Positions 36,338 to 45,755 of a stretch of 62,186 nucleotides of DNA are shown in pieces. How positions within the stretch are numbered: the stretch's first letter is position 1; each line of letters begins with the position of its first letter. The stretch covers positions 1-62,186 of the forward strand of contig NZ_JAANIH010000053.1 in assembly GCF_014529705.1 (NCBI RefSeq), in the 5' to 3' direction. Both the position numbers and the translations under genes were made by a program. Source of the stretch: Bradyrhizobium campsiandrae. Its GTDB lineage: Bacteria; Pseudomonadota; Alphaproteobacteria; Rhizobiales; Xanthobacteraceae. A model generated the notes under the pieces. That model saw only the letters and a list, made by a program, of their open reading frames with translations, searched no databases and was not told the origin of the DNA.

Positions 36338-37309
36338 ATGAAAAAGGCCATTCAGGCTGGGCTGATCGGCATTCTCGCTCTCACCGGCGCGGCGCGCGCC
36401 GACGATTACCCCTCGCATCCCATCACCATCATCGTTCCGTTCGCGGCCGGCGGCCCGTCCGACGCGATGGCGCGCGTGCTCGCCGAGCGGATGCGCGTCT
36501 CGCTCGGCCAGCCGCTGGTGATCGAGAATGTCACCGGCGCCGGCGGTTCGATCGGGGTGGGACGCGCCGTACATTCGCCGCCTGACGGCTACACCATCTC
36601 GTTCGGCCATCTCGGCACCCACGTCGCCAACGGCGCGGTCTACAAGTTCAATTACGATCTCGTCGCCGATCTCGAACCGGTGGTGCTGCTGCCGAGCAAC
36701 CCGATGATCGTGGTCAGCAAGAACGCGGTGCCCGCGACCTCGCTGAAGCAGCTGCTGGACTGGCTGAAGTCGCGCCCCACGCCGCCGACGGCGGGTACGG
36801 CCGGTGCAGGATCTGGCAGCCATATCGCCGGCGTCTATTTCGAGAGCGTCTCCGGCATCAAGCTGCAATATGTGCCATATCGCGGCACCGCGCCGGCGCT
36901 GAACGACCTCATCGCCGGCCAGATCGACCTCATCATCGACCAGACCTCCAACTCCATCAACCAGGTCCGTGCCGGCACCATCCGCGCCTATGCCGTCACC
37001 GACGACAAGCGCCTCGCCTCGGCGCCCGATATCCCGACCGCCGACGAGGCCGGGCTGAAGGGCTTCAACATGACGCTGTGGTCCGGCATGTGGGTGCCGA
37101 AGGGCACGCCGAAGGAGATCGTGACGAAACTCAATGCGGCTGCCGTGGAGGCGCTGAACGATCCCGCCGTGAAGAAGCAGCTCGAAAGCCAGGGCCTGGA
37201 AATGACGCCGCAGGATCAGCTCACGCCAGAGGCGCTCGGCATCAGGCAGAAAGCCGAGATCGCAAAGTGGTGGCCGATCATCAAGGCGGCGAAGATTACG
37301 GTGGAGTGA
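36338..37309 (+). CDS. Tripartite tricarboxylate transporter (Bug) solute-binding protein
   Basis: A 323-residue periplasmic protein: signal peptide of about 20 residues (IQAGLIGILALTGAARA), then the Bug signature YPSHPITIIVPFAAGGPSDAMAR, with GAGGSIG and GSHIAGVYFE further on. Bug proteins bind carboxylates, amino acids or aromatic acids for TctA/TctB permeases. Neither permease gene is in the window, so this is an orphan binding protein, a common situation in beta- and alphaproteobacteria. The ligand is unknown. Confidence 0.92.
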   Translation: MKKAIQAGLIGILALTGAARADDYPSHPITIIVPFAAGGPSDAMARVLAERMRVSLGQPLVIENVTGAGGSIGVGRAVHSPPDGYTISFGHLGTHVANGAVYKFNYDLVADLEPVVLLPSNPMIVVSKNAVPATSLKQLLDWLKSRPTPPTAGTAGAGSGSHIAGVYFESVSGIKLQYVPYRGTAPALNDLIAGQIDLIIDQTSNSINQVRAGTIRAYAVTDDKRLASAPDIPTADEAGLKGFNMTLWSGMWVPKGTPKEIVTKLNAAAVEALNDPAVKKQLESQGLEMTPQDQLTPEALGIRQKAEIAKWWPIIKAAKITVE

Positions 37310-37321
37310 ACCGGTCCGCCC

Positions 37322-39502
37322 TCACTCCGCTCCCCTGAACCCCACCGGCAGCGCCTTGGCGCTGGCATCCTGCGTCACCACGCGCTGGTCGGTCTTCCCG
37401 GCGACCGCGCCGCTGCCCTCGAACCGTGCGCGGTAGACCAGCACGTTCTCCATCACGCGCTGGACGTAGTTGCGCGTCTCCGACAGCGGGATGCGCTCGA
37501 CCCAGTCGACCGGATCGATCTTGGGGTCTCTGGGATCGCCATGCGCCTGCACCCATTCGCGCACACGGCCGCGGCCGGCATTGTAGCCGGCGAAGGTCAT
37601 GATCTGGTTGCCGCGATATTCCGACAGCAGTGCGCTGAGTTCGGCCGCGCCCATCTGCGTGTTGTAGACCGGGTCGGAGACCATCTTGTCCCAGTCATAG
37701 GTCACGCCGAAGCGCTTGGCGGTGTCGCGGCCCGCTTCCGGCGTCACCTGCATCAGGCCGACGGCATTGGCTGACGACTTGTCGCGCTGGTTGAACGAGC
37801 TCTCGGTGCGCGCCACCGAATAGATCACGCTGGTCTCGATCGCGGGCGCGACCTGCTTGTGCTCGGGGATGCCGATGGTGGGGAAGGCGTAATGGTCGAG
37901 CGCAAGCCCGTGCGCCAGCGCCGATTTGCCGACCTCTAACATCACGCGCGCATCGTTGCGCTGTCCGGCGAGTTCGGCGAACGCCGCCAGCGCCGCGACG
38001 TCGGTGCTCTCCTTGGCGAAATCCTCGGCGTAATAGTACACGGTATCGCGCTCGCCGATGGCGTACAGCATGTCGGCGGCGCGCACGCGCTCGTCCGCGG
38101 CCGGCGTATCGGCCGCGGCCAGCCCGGGCGAGGGCGCGCGCAGCTCGATGCCCTCGAGGCCGAGCCTTGCACGGGCGAGCTGGCCGTAATAGGCGGTCGG
38201 ATAGCGCGCGGCGGCCTGGTAGCTCGCTTGCGCATCGGCTGCGGCCCCCATCGCCTCGGCCGCACGGCCGCGCCAGTAATGGCCTCGCGACAGCGCCAGC
38301 GGATTGGGCGAGCCCTCGTCGATGGACGCGAAGTGCATGATCGCGGTCTTGGGATCGTCGAGGTAGCGCAGCGCGATCCAGCCGCACATGAAGTGATAGT
38401 CGACGCGATAGACCTCCATCGCGGGTACTGCCGCAGCCCATACGACGTCGTAGGCGGTCTGGAATTTGCCCTGGTCGAGCAGCCTTCGCGCAAGCAGGCG
38501 GCGCTCGCGCCACCACGCGTCGGTGTCCTGCGCCGCCATCGTGTCGGGAGCAGCAGCCAGGATCACCTCGGCCGCATCGTCGATGCGATCCTTCTGCAGG
38601 TGCCATTGCGCGCGGCACAGGACGTAGCCGAGGTCGCGGCGCGCGTCCGCCGCGACGTCGTCGAGATAATCCTTGGCCTTGTTCTCCTTGCCATTGACGG
38701 CGGCGCAGGCCTTGACGATCGCGAGTGCGTCCTCGCCGAGGCGTTTGGCGGCGCGCCGTGCGCCGGCATAGTCCTTGGCGCCGAGGCGCTTGTCCATGCG
38801 GGCGCGATGATCCTCAGGCCGCAGCAAATCGTGGAACGCTTCGTAGGAATCCTCCTCGCTGCGCTCGGATAATTCCTCCGAGCGCCAGGCGGCGCGGACG
38901 AGGCGCGCGGCCCGGTCGCTGTCGCCCTCGGCGAGCAGCACGCGGGCGAGCGCGAAATTGCCCTTGGCGCTGGTCGGCTGGTCCATGGTGAAGGCATGGA
39001 CGGTGGCCGCGTCGCTCTTCTCCTGCCACAGCCGCGCCTCGGCACGGCGGCGGAGCAGGGAGCTGCTCGGCCAATCCGGATTGGCGGCGAGGAAGGCGGC
39101 GTAGCGTTTGAAGGGCGCGGTGCTCTCGGAGTGGCGCAGCATGAACCAGTCGGCAAGCTTCTGTCCGGCCGGATCGGCGATGCGATCGCGCGCCGCCGTC
39201 GCATCGTCGGTCTTGCCCTTGCGCGCGAGGTCGATCGCGTCCTTCAGCGCGGCGAGGTCGCCGGTCAGTGGCGGTGGTGCCGGCTTGTCCGCGGGCTCGT
39301 CGTCCTGCTTCTTCGACTTGCGTTTGGCCTCGGCATGTTTGCCGTGCTTGCCGGCCGCGGCGTGCCGATGCTTGCCCGCTTTGGCCTCGTGCGTTTTCTT
39401 CGGTGCTGATGATGACTTGCTCTTCGCTGCCAGCTCCGTGGGAAGGAGCGCCAATGCGGCCATGGCAACGACACACGCGAGCGAGCGTAGGCACTGGTTC
39501 AT
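37322..39502 (-). CDS. Soluble lytic murein transglycosylase
   Basis: From the ATG at 39502 the protein has 726 residues: a signal peptide ending near ELAAKS, a lysine- and histidine-rich low-complexity segment (about 30-80), a long alpha-superhelical body, and a C-terminal SLT domain (about 560-700) with the catalytic Glu in ARTESSFNQRDKSSANAVGLMQ and the later AGYNAGRGRV. It cleaves peptidoglycan glycan strands in the periplasm with 1,6-anhydro product. The ATG at 39532 is in frame but adds ten unlikely residues. Convergent with the Bug gene, 12 bases apart. Confidence 0.93.
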   Translation of the reverse strand: MNQCLRSLACVVAMAALALLPTELAAKSKSSSAPKKTHEAKAGKHRHAAAGKHGKHAEAKRKSKKQDDEPADKPAPPPLTGDLAALKDAIDLARKGKTDDATAARDRIADPAGQKLADWFMLRHSESTAPFKRYAAFLAANPDWPSSSLLRRRAEARLWQEKSDAATVHAFTMDQPTSAKGNFALARVLLAEGDSDRAARLVRAAWRSEELSERSEEDSYEAFHDLLRPEDHRARMDKRLGAKDYAGARRAAKRLGEDALAIVKACAAVNGKENKAKDYLDDVAADARRDLGYVLCRAQWHLQKDRIDDAAEVILAAAPDTMAAQDTDAWWRERRLLARRLLDQGKFQTAYDVVWAAAVPAMEVYRVDYHFMCGWIALRYLDDPKTAIMHFASIDEGSPNPLALSRGHYWRGRAAEAMGAAADAQASYQAAARYPTAYYGQLARARLGLEGIELRAPSPGLAAADTPAADERVRAADMLYAIGERDTVYYYAEDFAKESTDVAALAAFAELAGQRNDARVMLEVGKSALAHGLALDHYAFPTIGIPEHKQVAPAIETSVIYSVARTESSFNQRDKSSANAVGLMQVTPEAGRDTAKRFGVTYDWDKMVSDPVYNTQMGAAELSALLSEYRGNQIMTFAGYNAGRGRVREWVQAHGDPRDPKIDPVDWVERIPLSETRNYVQRVMENVLVYRARFEGSGAVAGKTDQRVVTQDASAKALPVGFRGAE

Positions 39503-39828
39503 TCCGTGGTCCCCCCTGCGAAACCAGTACAAACCAAAGTCCGCAATCCGTCTGCGGCCCGAGAATCAAATCGACTTCAAAAACGGTGACACGCCATCGT
39601 TTCGCATTCCTGACGCTGCCGCAACAATGCGGCAAAATACGGATGGAGCGCGGGAACCTGTGCAACGGGGGATAGAACGCGGCTCTTAATCTTTGTTAAC
39701 GAATGGGTCTCGCGCGACGGTGGCGGGCGGCCCTCGGCGCCACTGATCGCCGGCTTGAGCGTGTTCCCCGGCGAAAATCCGGTGTATTGAGTTCCATAGA
39801 TCTTCATTGCAGCCTTTGCCCCGCGCCC

Positions 39829-41565
39829 ATGCCGCTTTTCAATCAGTCGATCCGGCGCAAAATCGTCGGCATCGCCCTCGGATTGATCGTCCTGATGCTG
39901 ATCACCTCGATCCTGTCGATGGTGATGTCGAGCCAGGTCGGGGTTCTCCTGGACGAGCTGACCAACCGTTACATCCCGGCCTATGGCGACCTGGCGCGCG
40001 CCAATATTCGCTCGCTGGAGCGATCGGTGGCGCTGCGGCGCATGGTCATGATGAAGATGCAGGACTCCTCGGACGAGGAGGCCTATGCGGCGCGCCTGAA
40101 GGAGTTCGAGGAGGCCGACCGGAAGATCGAGGAGGAGACGTCGGGCGCGCAAAAGCTGATCAACGCGATCATCGACGACACCCGGACGCCCTCGGACAAC
40201 GCCGCGCTGGCGCGGATCGACACCCGCATCGACACCGCGGTCAGCGAGCTGCGCCGCGACATGAACGAAGATCACGCCAGACTGCTCAAGCAGGTGGACG
40301 CCAAGCAGATGGCGGAGACGCGCGGGACACTCGAACACATCGATGCCACGCGTGATCTGTTCAACCGGAGAATCGATGCGATCCGCGCCGACATGCTCAA
40401 GCAGGTCTATGTCAGCACGTCGACGGTGCTCGGCCACCAACGTCAGGCCATCATCGTCTCCGGCATCGTCACCGTGCTCGCGGCGATCGTCGGATTTGCC
40501 TTTGCGCTACTGGTCTCCGGCGGCATCACACGGCCGGTGCGCCTATTGCTCGCCGGCACCAGGGAAGTCGAGGCGGGGCGTTTCGACAAGACCATTGCCG
40601 TCTCGACCCAGGACGAGATCGGCGAGCTCGCCGCCGCCTTCAACCGCATGATCGAACAGCTGCGCCACAACGAGCGCATTCGCGAGACCTTCGGCCGCTA
40701 TATCGATCCGAAGGTGGTCCAGGGCCTGATCGACCGGCCCGAGGTCGCTATCGACGGCCAGCGCCGGGTGATGACCATCATGTTCTGCGACATGAGCGGC
40801 TTCACGGCGATGAGCGAGGGCATGACCCCGCGCGGCCTCGTCAAGGTGATGAACCACTACTTCACGGTGATGTCCGCGCCGATCCGCAACAACCGCGGCG
40901 TCATCGACAAATATATCGGCGACGCCATCATGTCCTATTGGGGCCCGCCCTTCGTCGAGGAGGACGAGCAGGCGCCGCTGGCAGGGCTGTCCGCCGTCGA
41001 CATGGCCGAGCAGGTGCCCGCGCTCCAGAAGCAGTTGCCTGACCTGCTGGGCATTCGCGCCATGCCGGTGCCGTGCGATCTGCGCATCGGCATCGCCACC
41101 GGCGAAGTCCTGACCGGCAGCATCGGCTCCGAGCTGATGATGAGCTTTACGGTGATGGGCGATGCCGTCAACCTCGCCTCTCGGCTCGAACTGGCCAACA
41201 AGGTCTACGGTACTCGAATCCTGATCGCGCAGGCGACGGCGGACGCCATCGGCTCGAAGCTCGAGCTGCGCGAGATCGATCGTCTTGTCGTGGCCGGCCA
41301 GAGCACGCCGCAAGCGATCTTCGAGGTGATGGGCAGAGCAGGGGCGCTGAGCGCGGCCCAGCAGGGCCTGCGAAAGCACTATGCCGAAGGCCTTGCCGCC
41401 TATCGCGCCGGCCGCTTCGACGACGCGCGTGCCGCGTTCAACGCCGCGCTGGAGAGCAGCCCGGGCGATGGTCCCGTGCGCACGATGCTCGCGCGCATCG
41501 CCGCGTTCGGGGCCAGTCCGCCGGCGGCCGGTTGGGACGGCGCCTGGCGGATGGACAGCAAATAA
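39829..41565 (+). CDS. Membrane class III adenylate/guanylate cyclase with HAMP domain
   Basis: From the ATG at 39829 the protein has 578 residues. A transmembrane helix (about 13-33) and a second (about 200-225) enclose a helical periplasmic sensor rich in charged residues, like four-helix-bundle receptors. A HAMP linker follows (GGITRPVRLLLAGTREVEAG), then the catalytic domain with metal aspartates in IMFCDMSGFTAMSEG and YIGDAIMSYWGPP and the nucleotide motif MGDAVNLASRLE. A C-terminal TPR-like helix pair (HYAEGLAAYRAGRFDDA) ends it. Substrate choice between ATP and GTP is not settled by eye. No strong ribosome site is seen. Confidence 0.9.
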   Translation: MPLFNQSIRRKIVGIALGLIVLMLITSILSMVMSSQVGVLLDELTNRYIPAYGDLARANIRSLERSVALRRMVMMKMQDSSDEEAYAARLKEFEEADRKIEEETSGAQKLINAIIDDTRTPSDNAALARIDTRIDTAVSELRRDMNEDHARLLKQVDAKQMAETRGTLEHIDATRDLFNRRIDAIRADMLKQVYVSTSTVLGHQRQAIIVSGIVTVLAAIVGFAFALLVSGGITRPVRLLLAGTREVEAGRFDKTIAVSTQDEIGELAAAFNRMIEQLRHNERIRETFGRYIDPKVVQGLIDRPEVAIDGQRRVMTIMFCDMSGFTAMSEGMTPRGLVKVMNHYFTVMSAPIRNNRGVIDKYIGDAIMSYWGPPFVEEDEQAPLAGLSAVDMAEQVPALQKQLPDLLGIRAMPVPCDLRIGIATGEVLTGSIGSELMMSFTVMGDAVNLASRLELANKVYGTRILIAQATADAIGSKLELREIDRLVVAGQSTPQAIFEVMGRAGALSAAQQGLRKHYAEGLAAYRAGRFDDARAAFNAALESSPGDGPVRTMLARIAAFGASPPAAGWDGAWRMDSK

Positions 41566-41670
41566 CTGTCCCCGCCGGGAATAATTGATTCTACCTCATA
41601 ACGATGTTCGCCGTGACCCATTTTCCGGGCTTAGGTTTGCTGCCTTGAGGCGTTTAATGGGGACACGCCG

Positions 41671-41847
41671 ATGACACAACTCGAGGACAGGCTGGAGCGG
41701 TTCGAGACGCTCACCGCCGAATGCGAGCTGATTGCCAAGCTCGCCACCGACGGCACCAAGCGCGAATTCTACCTGAAGCTTTCGGAGCAGTATCGCCAGC
41801 TCGCGGTGGACATGCGCCGGGCGATCGCGACCAAGGCGGCCGCCTGA
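41671..41847 (+). CDS. Small hypothetical protein, 58 residues
   Basis: An ATG at 41671 with TGGGGA upstream opens a 58-codon frame (MTQLEDRLERFETLTAECEL at the start, ending AIATKAAA). It is highly charged with a heptad-like helical pattern and no membrane segment, so it is probably a small helical cytoplasmic protein. It lies alone between the cyclase and a cysteine-rich lipoprotein. I do not recognise a family; the composition and codon bias look coding. Confidence 0.6.
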   Translation: MTQLEDRLERFETLTAECELIAKLATDGTKREFYLKLSEQYRQLAVDMRRAIATKAAA

Positions 41848-42061
41848 CGCCGGCACCAGGCGCGGCCACCAACAAGGCACGATGCTCAGCATCCGTGTCC
41901 TTGCGAGAGGTCGTGCGGTCGCAATCCGTTGTTAACGCTTGAGCCGCATCCTTGATGGCAGCGGGGATTCGCGCGTTGCGGTCCCCTGCGATGGGAATGC
42001 CTGGGGCAAGGTTGCCATGCAACGTTCCCCGCCAACGTTGCTCCTGCGATGGTCACGTCCC

Positions 42062-42289
42062 ATGCGCCTTCTTGCCATGCGTCTTCTTGCGGTCATCATG
42101 TTTGCGCTCATGACGGCGGCCTGCAACCAGGAGCAGGATGTCACCGGCTCGACCCCGCTGTGCCCGATGCGCAGCTACAGCGCCTACAATCCCCGCGACA
42201 TGAACCAGTGCGTCGCCGCCTGCAAGTCGTGCGACCATGGCAACACCGTCACCTGCACCACCTCCTGCACGCTCAAGGGCGCGCATTGA
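42062..42289 (+). CDS. Small cysteine-rich predicted lipoprotein
   Basis: The 75-residue protein from the ATG 42062 has a short hydrophobic signal and a lipobox LMTAAC, so Cys21 is expected to be lipidated. The mature part has seven more cysteines in a compact region (CPMRSYS, CVAACKSCDHG, CTTSC), fitting a disulfide-rich periplasmic domain. An in-frame ATG at 42017 would extend it by 15 residues. No homologue is recognised. The convergent GntR gene ends 12 bases downstream. Confidence 0.65.
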   Translation: MRLLAMRLLAVIMFALMTAACNQEQDVTGSTPLCPMRSYSAYNPRDMNQCVAACKSCDHGNTVTCTTSCTLKGAH

Positions 42290-42301
42290 AGACGATGGGC
42301 G

Positions 42302-43021
42302 CTAGGTCTGTTCGGCCTTGTCCCGCAATTCAGGGAAAATGGCCTCATCCTGAAGGATGACGTCGGCCGTTCGCTGATAGTGCGCCGTGAGTAGCTTCAC
42401 CGCCAGATCGGCATTGCCGCTCAACACGGCCTCCATGATGGCCGCGTGCTCGTCACCGACATGACGCGAGGGAAAGGCCTTGCTGATCGATAGCCGACGG
42501 TAGCGGTAGAGCTGGTCGGCAAGCTGGCCGCAGAACGCGATCAATGATTGCGAGCCACAATGGCCGATCAGGGTGCGATGGTAGATGCGGTGCAGCCTTT
42601 CCCATTCGGGATTGTCCTCAAACTCCGTGGCGCTCAGCGAGCGTGGCACGCGGCTCAGCCGATGTTGGGCCAGGACGAGCTGTTCCTCCCAGGCTGGCGT
42701 CGACGCTGCCATGGACTCGCGTAGCGCCAGCGCCTCGACCCAGCAGCGAGTCTTGGTCAACTCGGCGAGCTCGGCACGGCTGACGTCCTTGACGTAGAAG
42801 CCGCGCTGTTCGCGGACCTCGACCAGTCCGTCGGCGGTCAACCGGTTAAGCGCCTCGCGCAGCGGCGTTTGACCGGTCTGATAGGTCTCCGTCAGAAACC
42901 GCATTTGCAGCTTGCGAGACGGGGCGAGGCGTCCAGACAACAGGTCTTCGCGCAGCCGATCATAGACATGGCTCGCCTGCGTCGATGGCACGGGCAAGGG
43001 CGACGCCGCCGTCATCTCCAC
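42302..43021 (-). CDS. GntR-family transcriptional regulator with FCD domain
   Basis: A 239-residue regulator: N-terminal winged helix (VYDRLREDLLSGRLAPSRKL, then TPLREALNRLTADGLV) and an all-helical FCD ligand-binding domain with the metal/ligand residues seen around HRIYHRTLIGHCGS and HVGDEHAAIMEAVLSGN. FCD members usually bind organic acids and repress nearby catabolic genes. It is divergent from the aromatic degradation operon, and the intergenic stretch has a long inverted repeat, so it is the probable repressor of that operon. Confidence 0.93.
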   Translation of the reverse strand: MEMTAASPLPVPSTQASHVYDRLREDLLSGRLAPSRKLQMRFLTETYQTGQTPLREALNRLTADGLVEVREQRGFYVKDVSRAELAELTKTRCWVEALALRESMAASTPAWEEQLVLAQHRLSRVPRSLSATEFEDNPEWERLHRIYHRTLIGHCGSQSLIAFCGQLADQLYRYRRLSISKAFPSRHVGDEHAAIMEAVLSGNADLAVKLLTAHYQRTADVILQDEAIFPELRDKAEQT

Positions 43022-43062
43022 CGCTCAGCCTCCATTGTTCATTCTGCTTACGACAGTCATCA

Positions 43063-43095
43063 TATACATCTGATCACGATTTCAAAAAATGTATA
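43063..43095. promoter_or_regulatory. Candidate GntR operator: inverted repeat
   Basis: TATACAT (43063-43069) and ATGTATA (43089-43095) are exact inverted copies 19 bases apart in an AT-rich stretch between the divergent GntR gene and the catabolic operon. Position and palindromy fit a regulator site; half-sites this far apart would need two dimers or a looped complex. Confidence 0.5.
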
Positions 43096-43215
43096 AATTT
43101 ATGTTGCAGTATCAGTTTTGTGTAATAAAAGAACGGTGCTGGCCGTGAAAGTGCGGTCGCGATCCAAGACAGCCACGCCGTTCGATCGGATCGTGGCCTG
43201 ACGGAGGAATGCTTC

Positions 43216-44112
43216 ATGGCCCGGTTTCCGGTGGTAGCGCTGCGCAGCGTCGATCTCGGCACACCGGACCTGGATCGCTCCGTGAGGTTCTATTGCGATG
43301 TCTGGGGCCTTTCGCTCGTCACGCGAGCGGCCGGCGTCGCTTATTTGCGCGCGACCGGCAGCGATCATCACGTCCTGGCCCTCTATCAGAGCGAGCTGCC
43401 GGAGCTTGGCGCCGTGACCTTTCGTGTCGCGAGCGTCGGTGATCTTGCGTCCGTCGCTGCCGGCGCGGTTGCCGAAGGCGCCGAACTGATCCGCGGTCCC
43501 ACGCCGAACGACGCGCCCGATGGCGGCGTGATGATGGCCATTCGCGCGCCGGAAGGCGGCATCCTTCGTTTCGTTCACGGCGACATCACTCAGGTGCCGG
43601 AGCCACCGCAAGGCGATCGGCCCGAGCGGCTGGCCCACGTCAATCTCAACAGCACGAATGTCGATCGCTCCGCCACCTTCTACGAGCGGGCGCTCGGCTT
43701 TCGGCTCACGGATCGTTCGAAGACGATGGCGTTCGTCCGCTGCAACAGCGACCACCATGCAGTCGTGATTGCCGACGCCAGGGTCAACGGCCTCAATCAC
43801 GTCGCTTTCCTGATGCCGAGCCTGGAGGCGGTGATGCGCGGCTCGGGACGCATGATCGACAACGGCTTTCCGATTGCCTGGGGCGTCGGCCGCCACGGCC
43901 CCGGCGACAATGTGTTCTCGTACTTCATCGATCCCGTAGGGACGGTGATCGAATACACCGCCGAGGTGCTGCAGGTCGATGACAGCTACGTCGTGCGCGG
44001 CCCGGATCATTGGGTCTGGCCGCCGGGCCGTACCGATCAATGGGGCATCGCGCCGCCCAAGGCGGACCACGTCAAGGCCTCGCAACTGTCTGTTCGCTAC
44101 GCCGGGACGTGA
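43216..44112 (+). CDS. Two-module VOC protein, type I extradiol ring-cleavage dioxygenase-like
   Basis: The 298-residue protein holds two vicinal-oxygen-chelate modules. The C-terminal one has the iron-site set His141 (LAHVNLN), His195 (LNHVAFL) and Glu246 (VIEYTAE), and His227 lies 19 residues before the Glu, as the second-shell His does in BphC. The N-terminal module lacks such a set, as in two-domain extradiol dioxygenases. It would open a catechol-like ring meta to the hydroxyls. It is the first gene of the catabolic operon, divergent from a GntR regulator, and its stop overlaps the start of the next gene (GTGA). Confidence 0.85.
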   Translation: MARFPVVALRSVDLGTPDLDRSVRFYCDVWGLSLVTRAAGVAYLRATGSDHHVLALYQSELPELGAVTFRVASVGDLASVAAGAVAEGAELIRGPTPNDAPDGGVMMAIRAPEGGILRFVHGDITQVPEPPQGDRPERLAHVNLNSTNVDRSATFYERALGFRLTDRSKTMAFVRCNSDHHAVVIADARVNGLNHVAFLMPSLEAVMRGSGRMIDNGFPIAWGVGRHGPGDNVFSYFIDPVGTVIEYTAEVLQVDDSYVVRGPDHWVWPPGRTDQWGIAPPKADHVKASQLSVRYAGT

Positions 44113-45725
44113 GCACGACCGTTCATCACCATGTAAACGAGGTCTCGAGGTCAGTGTCCGGATCGACCAGTGCGAACGAGTACCAGGTTGCCATCGTCGG
44201 CTTCGGCCCGTCAGGCGCCGTCGCCGCCAGCCTGCTGGGCGCGCAAGGCATCCGGACGCTGGCTGTCGACCGCGACCGCGCGGTCTACGACAAGCCGCGC
44301 GCGATTGCGCTCGATCACGAGATCCTGCGCCTGTTCGACAATCTCGGCATTGCCGGCCAGCTCGCTCCGCATATCGCACCGTTTCCAGCTTCGGAACATT
44401 TCGGCGCGCGCGGCCAGTTGATCCGCCGTATCGACATGGTGAGCGAGCCTTATCCGCTCGGCTACACCCCGACCATGGTGTTCACCCAGCCGCCGGTCGA
44501 GGAGATTTTGCGCGCGCACGCGCGCTCCTGGCCGTCGGTCGTGGTGGAGCTCGGCACCGAGCTGCGCCAGCTCAGCCAGACACCTGATGGCGTGACGCTC
44601 GAACTGAGCGGCGACCGGGGAGCGCGCAACGTCACCGCGGACCATGTCATCGCCTGCGACGGCGCATCGAGCACCATCCGCCGCCAGCTCGGGATCAATT
44701 TTGACGATCTGGTCTTCGACGAGCCCTGGCTCGTGATTGACCTCAGGATCAATGATGCAGGACTTGCCAAGCTGCCGCGCACGGCAGTGCAGTTCTGCGA
44801 TCCGTCACGGCCGACCACCTATATCGTCGGACCCGGCTCGCATCGGCGCTTCGAGATCATGCTGCTGCCCGGCGAGGATCCGCGCGCGATGGAGCAGCCC
44901 GAGCAGGTTTGGCGGCTGCTGGCGCGCTGGCTCACGCCTGACGATGCGACGCTGTGGCGGGCGGCAAGCTATCGCTTTCATGCCCTCGTCGCCAGCAAAT
45001 GGCGCGAGGGGCGCGTCTTCCTCGCCGGAGATGCCGCCCACCAGCAGCCACCGTTCATCGGCCAGGGCATGTGCCAGGGCGTTCGCGATGTCGCCAATCT
45101 GGTCTGGAAGCTCGCGCGCGTCTTGCGCGGAGAGTCAGGGGCGGCGCTGCTCGACACCTATCAAGAAGAGCGCAGCGCTCACGTCCGTGAGCTGACGATG
45201 CGGATCAAGGCGATCGGCCACGTCATCTGCGAGCGCGATCCGGAAGCGGCCGCTACGCGCGATGCTCGCATCCTCGCCGAAGGCGGCGGCGTGCCGCGCA
45301 CCATCACCCGCCAGGAGATCGTGCCGCCGCTCAGCTGCGGCCTGCGCGCCGACACTTCGCACGCCGCCAACGGCACGCTGTTTCCCCAGCCTTGGATACG
45401 GACCTCCGGCGGCCGGCAATTGCTCGACACGGCCTGCGGGGCCGGTTGGCGGCTGGTGCTGAAGGGCAACAGCGCCCTGGCCCGATCGCGCGCCATCGCG
45501 GCACGCGCAGCGGAGATGGGCTTGCGCCTGATCGCCATCGCGAAGGCGGATCACGATCAGGGGCCGGACGTTCTGCGGGAAGAGAGCGACGTGGTGACGG
45601 CTTGGTTCGCACGACACGCCTGTGCGGCCGCGATCGTGCGCCCTGATCATTACGTCTACGGCGTTGCAGCGGACGAAGCCGGGCTCATGGCGATGCTGTC
45701 TGGTCTCGAGGCCCGGCTGCGATGA
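44109..45725 (+). CDS. FAD-dependent aromatic hydroxylase, MhpA-like
   Basis: From the GTG at 44109, which overlaps the previous stop by GTGA, the protein has 538 residues. It has the FAD-binding VAIVGFGPSGAVAASLLGAQ, the pyridine-nucleotide/FAD DG motif (VIACDGASSTIR), and the ribityl motif VFLAGDAAHQQPPFIGQGM, the set of class A flavin monooxygenases, nearest to 3-(3-hydroxyphenyl)propionate hydroxylase in style. It would add a hydroxyl to a phenolic acid to give the substrate for the dioxygenase encoded just upstream. Later GTGs (44145 or 44154) could also serve as starts. Confidence 0.85.
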   Translation: MSTTVHHHVNEVSRSVSGSTSANEYQVAIVGFGPSGAVAASLLGAQGIRTLAVDRDRAVYDKPRAIALDHEILRLFDNLGIAGQLAPHIAPFPASEHFGARGQLIRRIDMVSEPYPLGYTPTMVFTQPPVEEILRAHARSWPSVVVELGTELRQLSQTPDGVTLELSGDRGARNVTADHVIACDGASSTIRRQLGINFDDLVFDEPWLVIDLRINDAGLAKLPRTAVQFCDPSRPTTYIVGPGSHRRFEIMLLPGEDPRAMEQPEQVWRLLARWLTPDDATLWRAASYRFHALVASKWREGRVFLAGDAAHQQPPFIGQGMCQGVRDVANLVWKLARVLRGESGAALLDTYQEERSAHVRELTMRIKAIGHVICERDPEAAATRDARILAEGGGVPRTITRQEIVPPLSCGLRADTSHAANGTLFPQPWIRTSGGRQLLDTACGAGWRLVLKGNSALARSRAIAARAAEMGLRLIAIAKADHDQGPDVLREESDVVTAWFARHACAAAIVRPDHYVYGVAADEAGLMAMLSGLEARLR

Positions 45726-45755
45726 ACACAACAACGATAAAACTCAACGGGGGAA

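Noticed and set aside
43104..43128. TTGCAG ... TAATAA as a sigma-70 promoter of the catabolic operon
   Set aside because: The spacing between the two boxes is about 13 bases, too short for a standard promoter.
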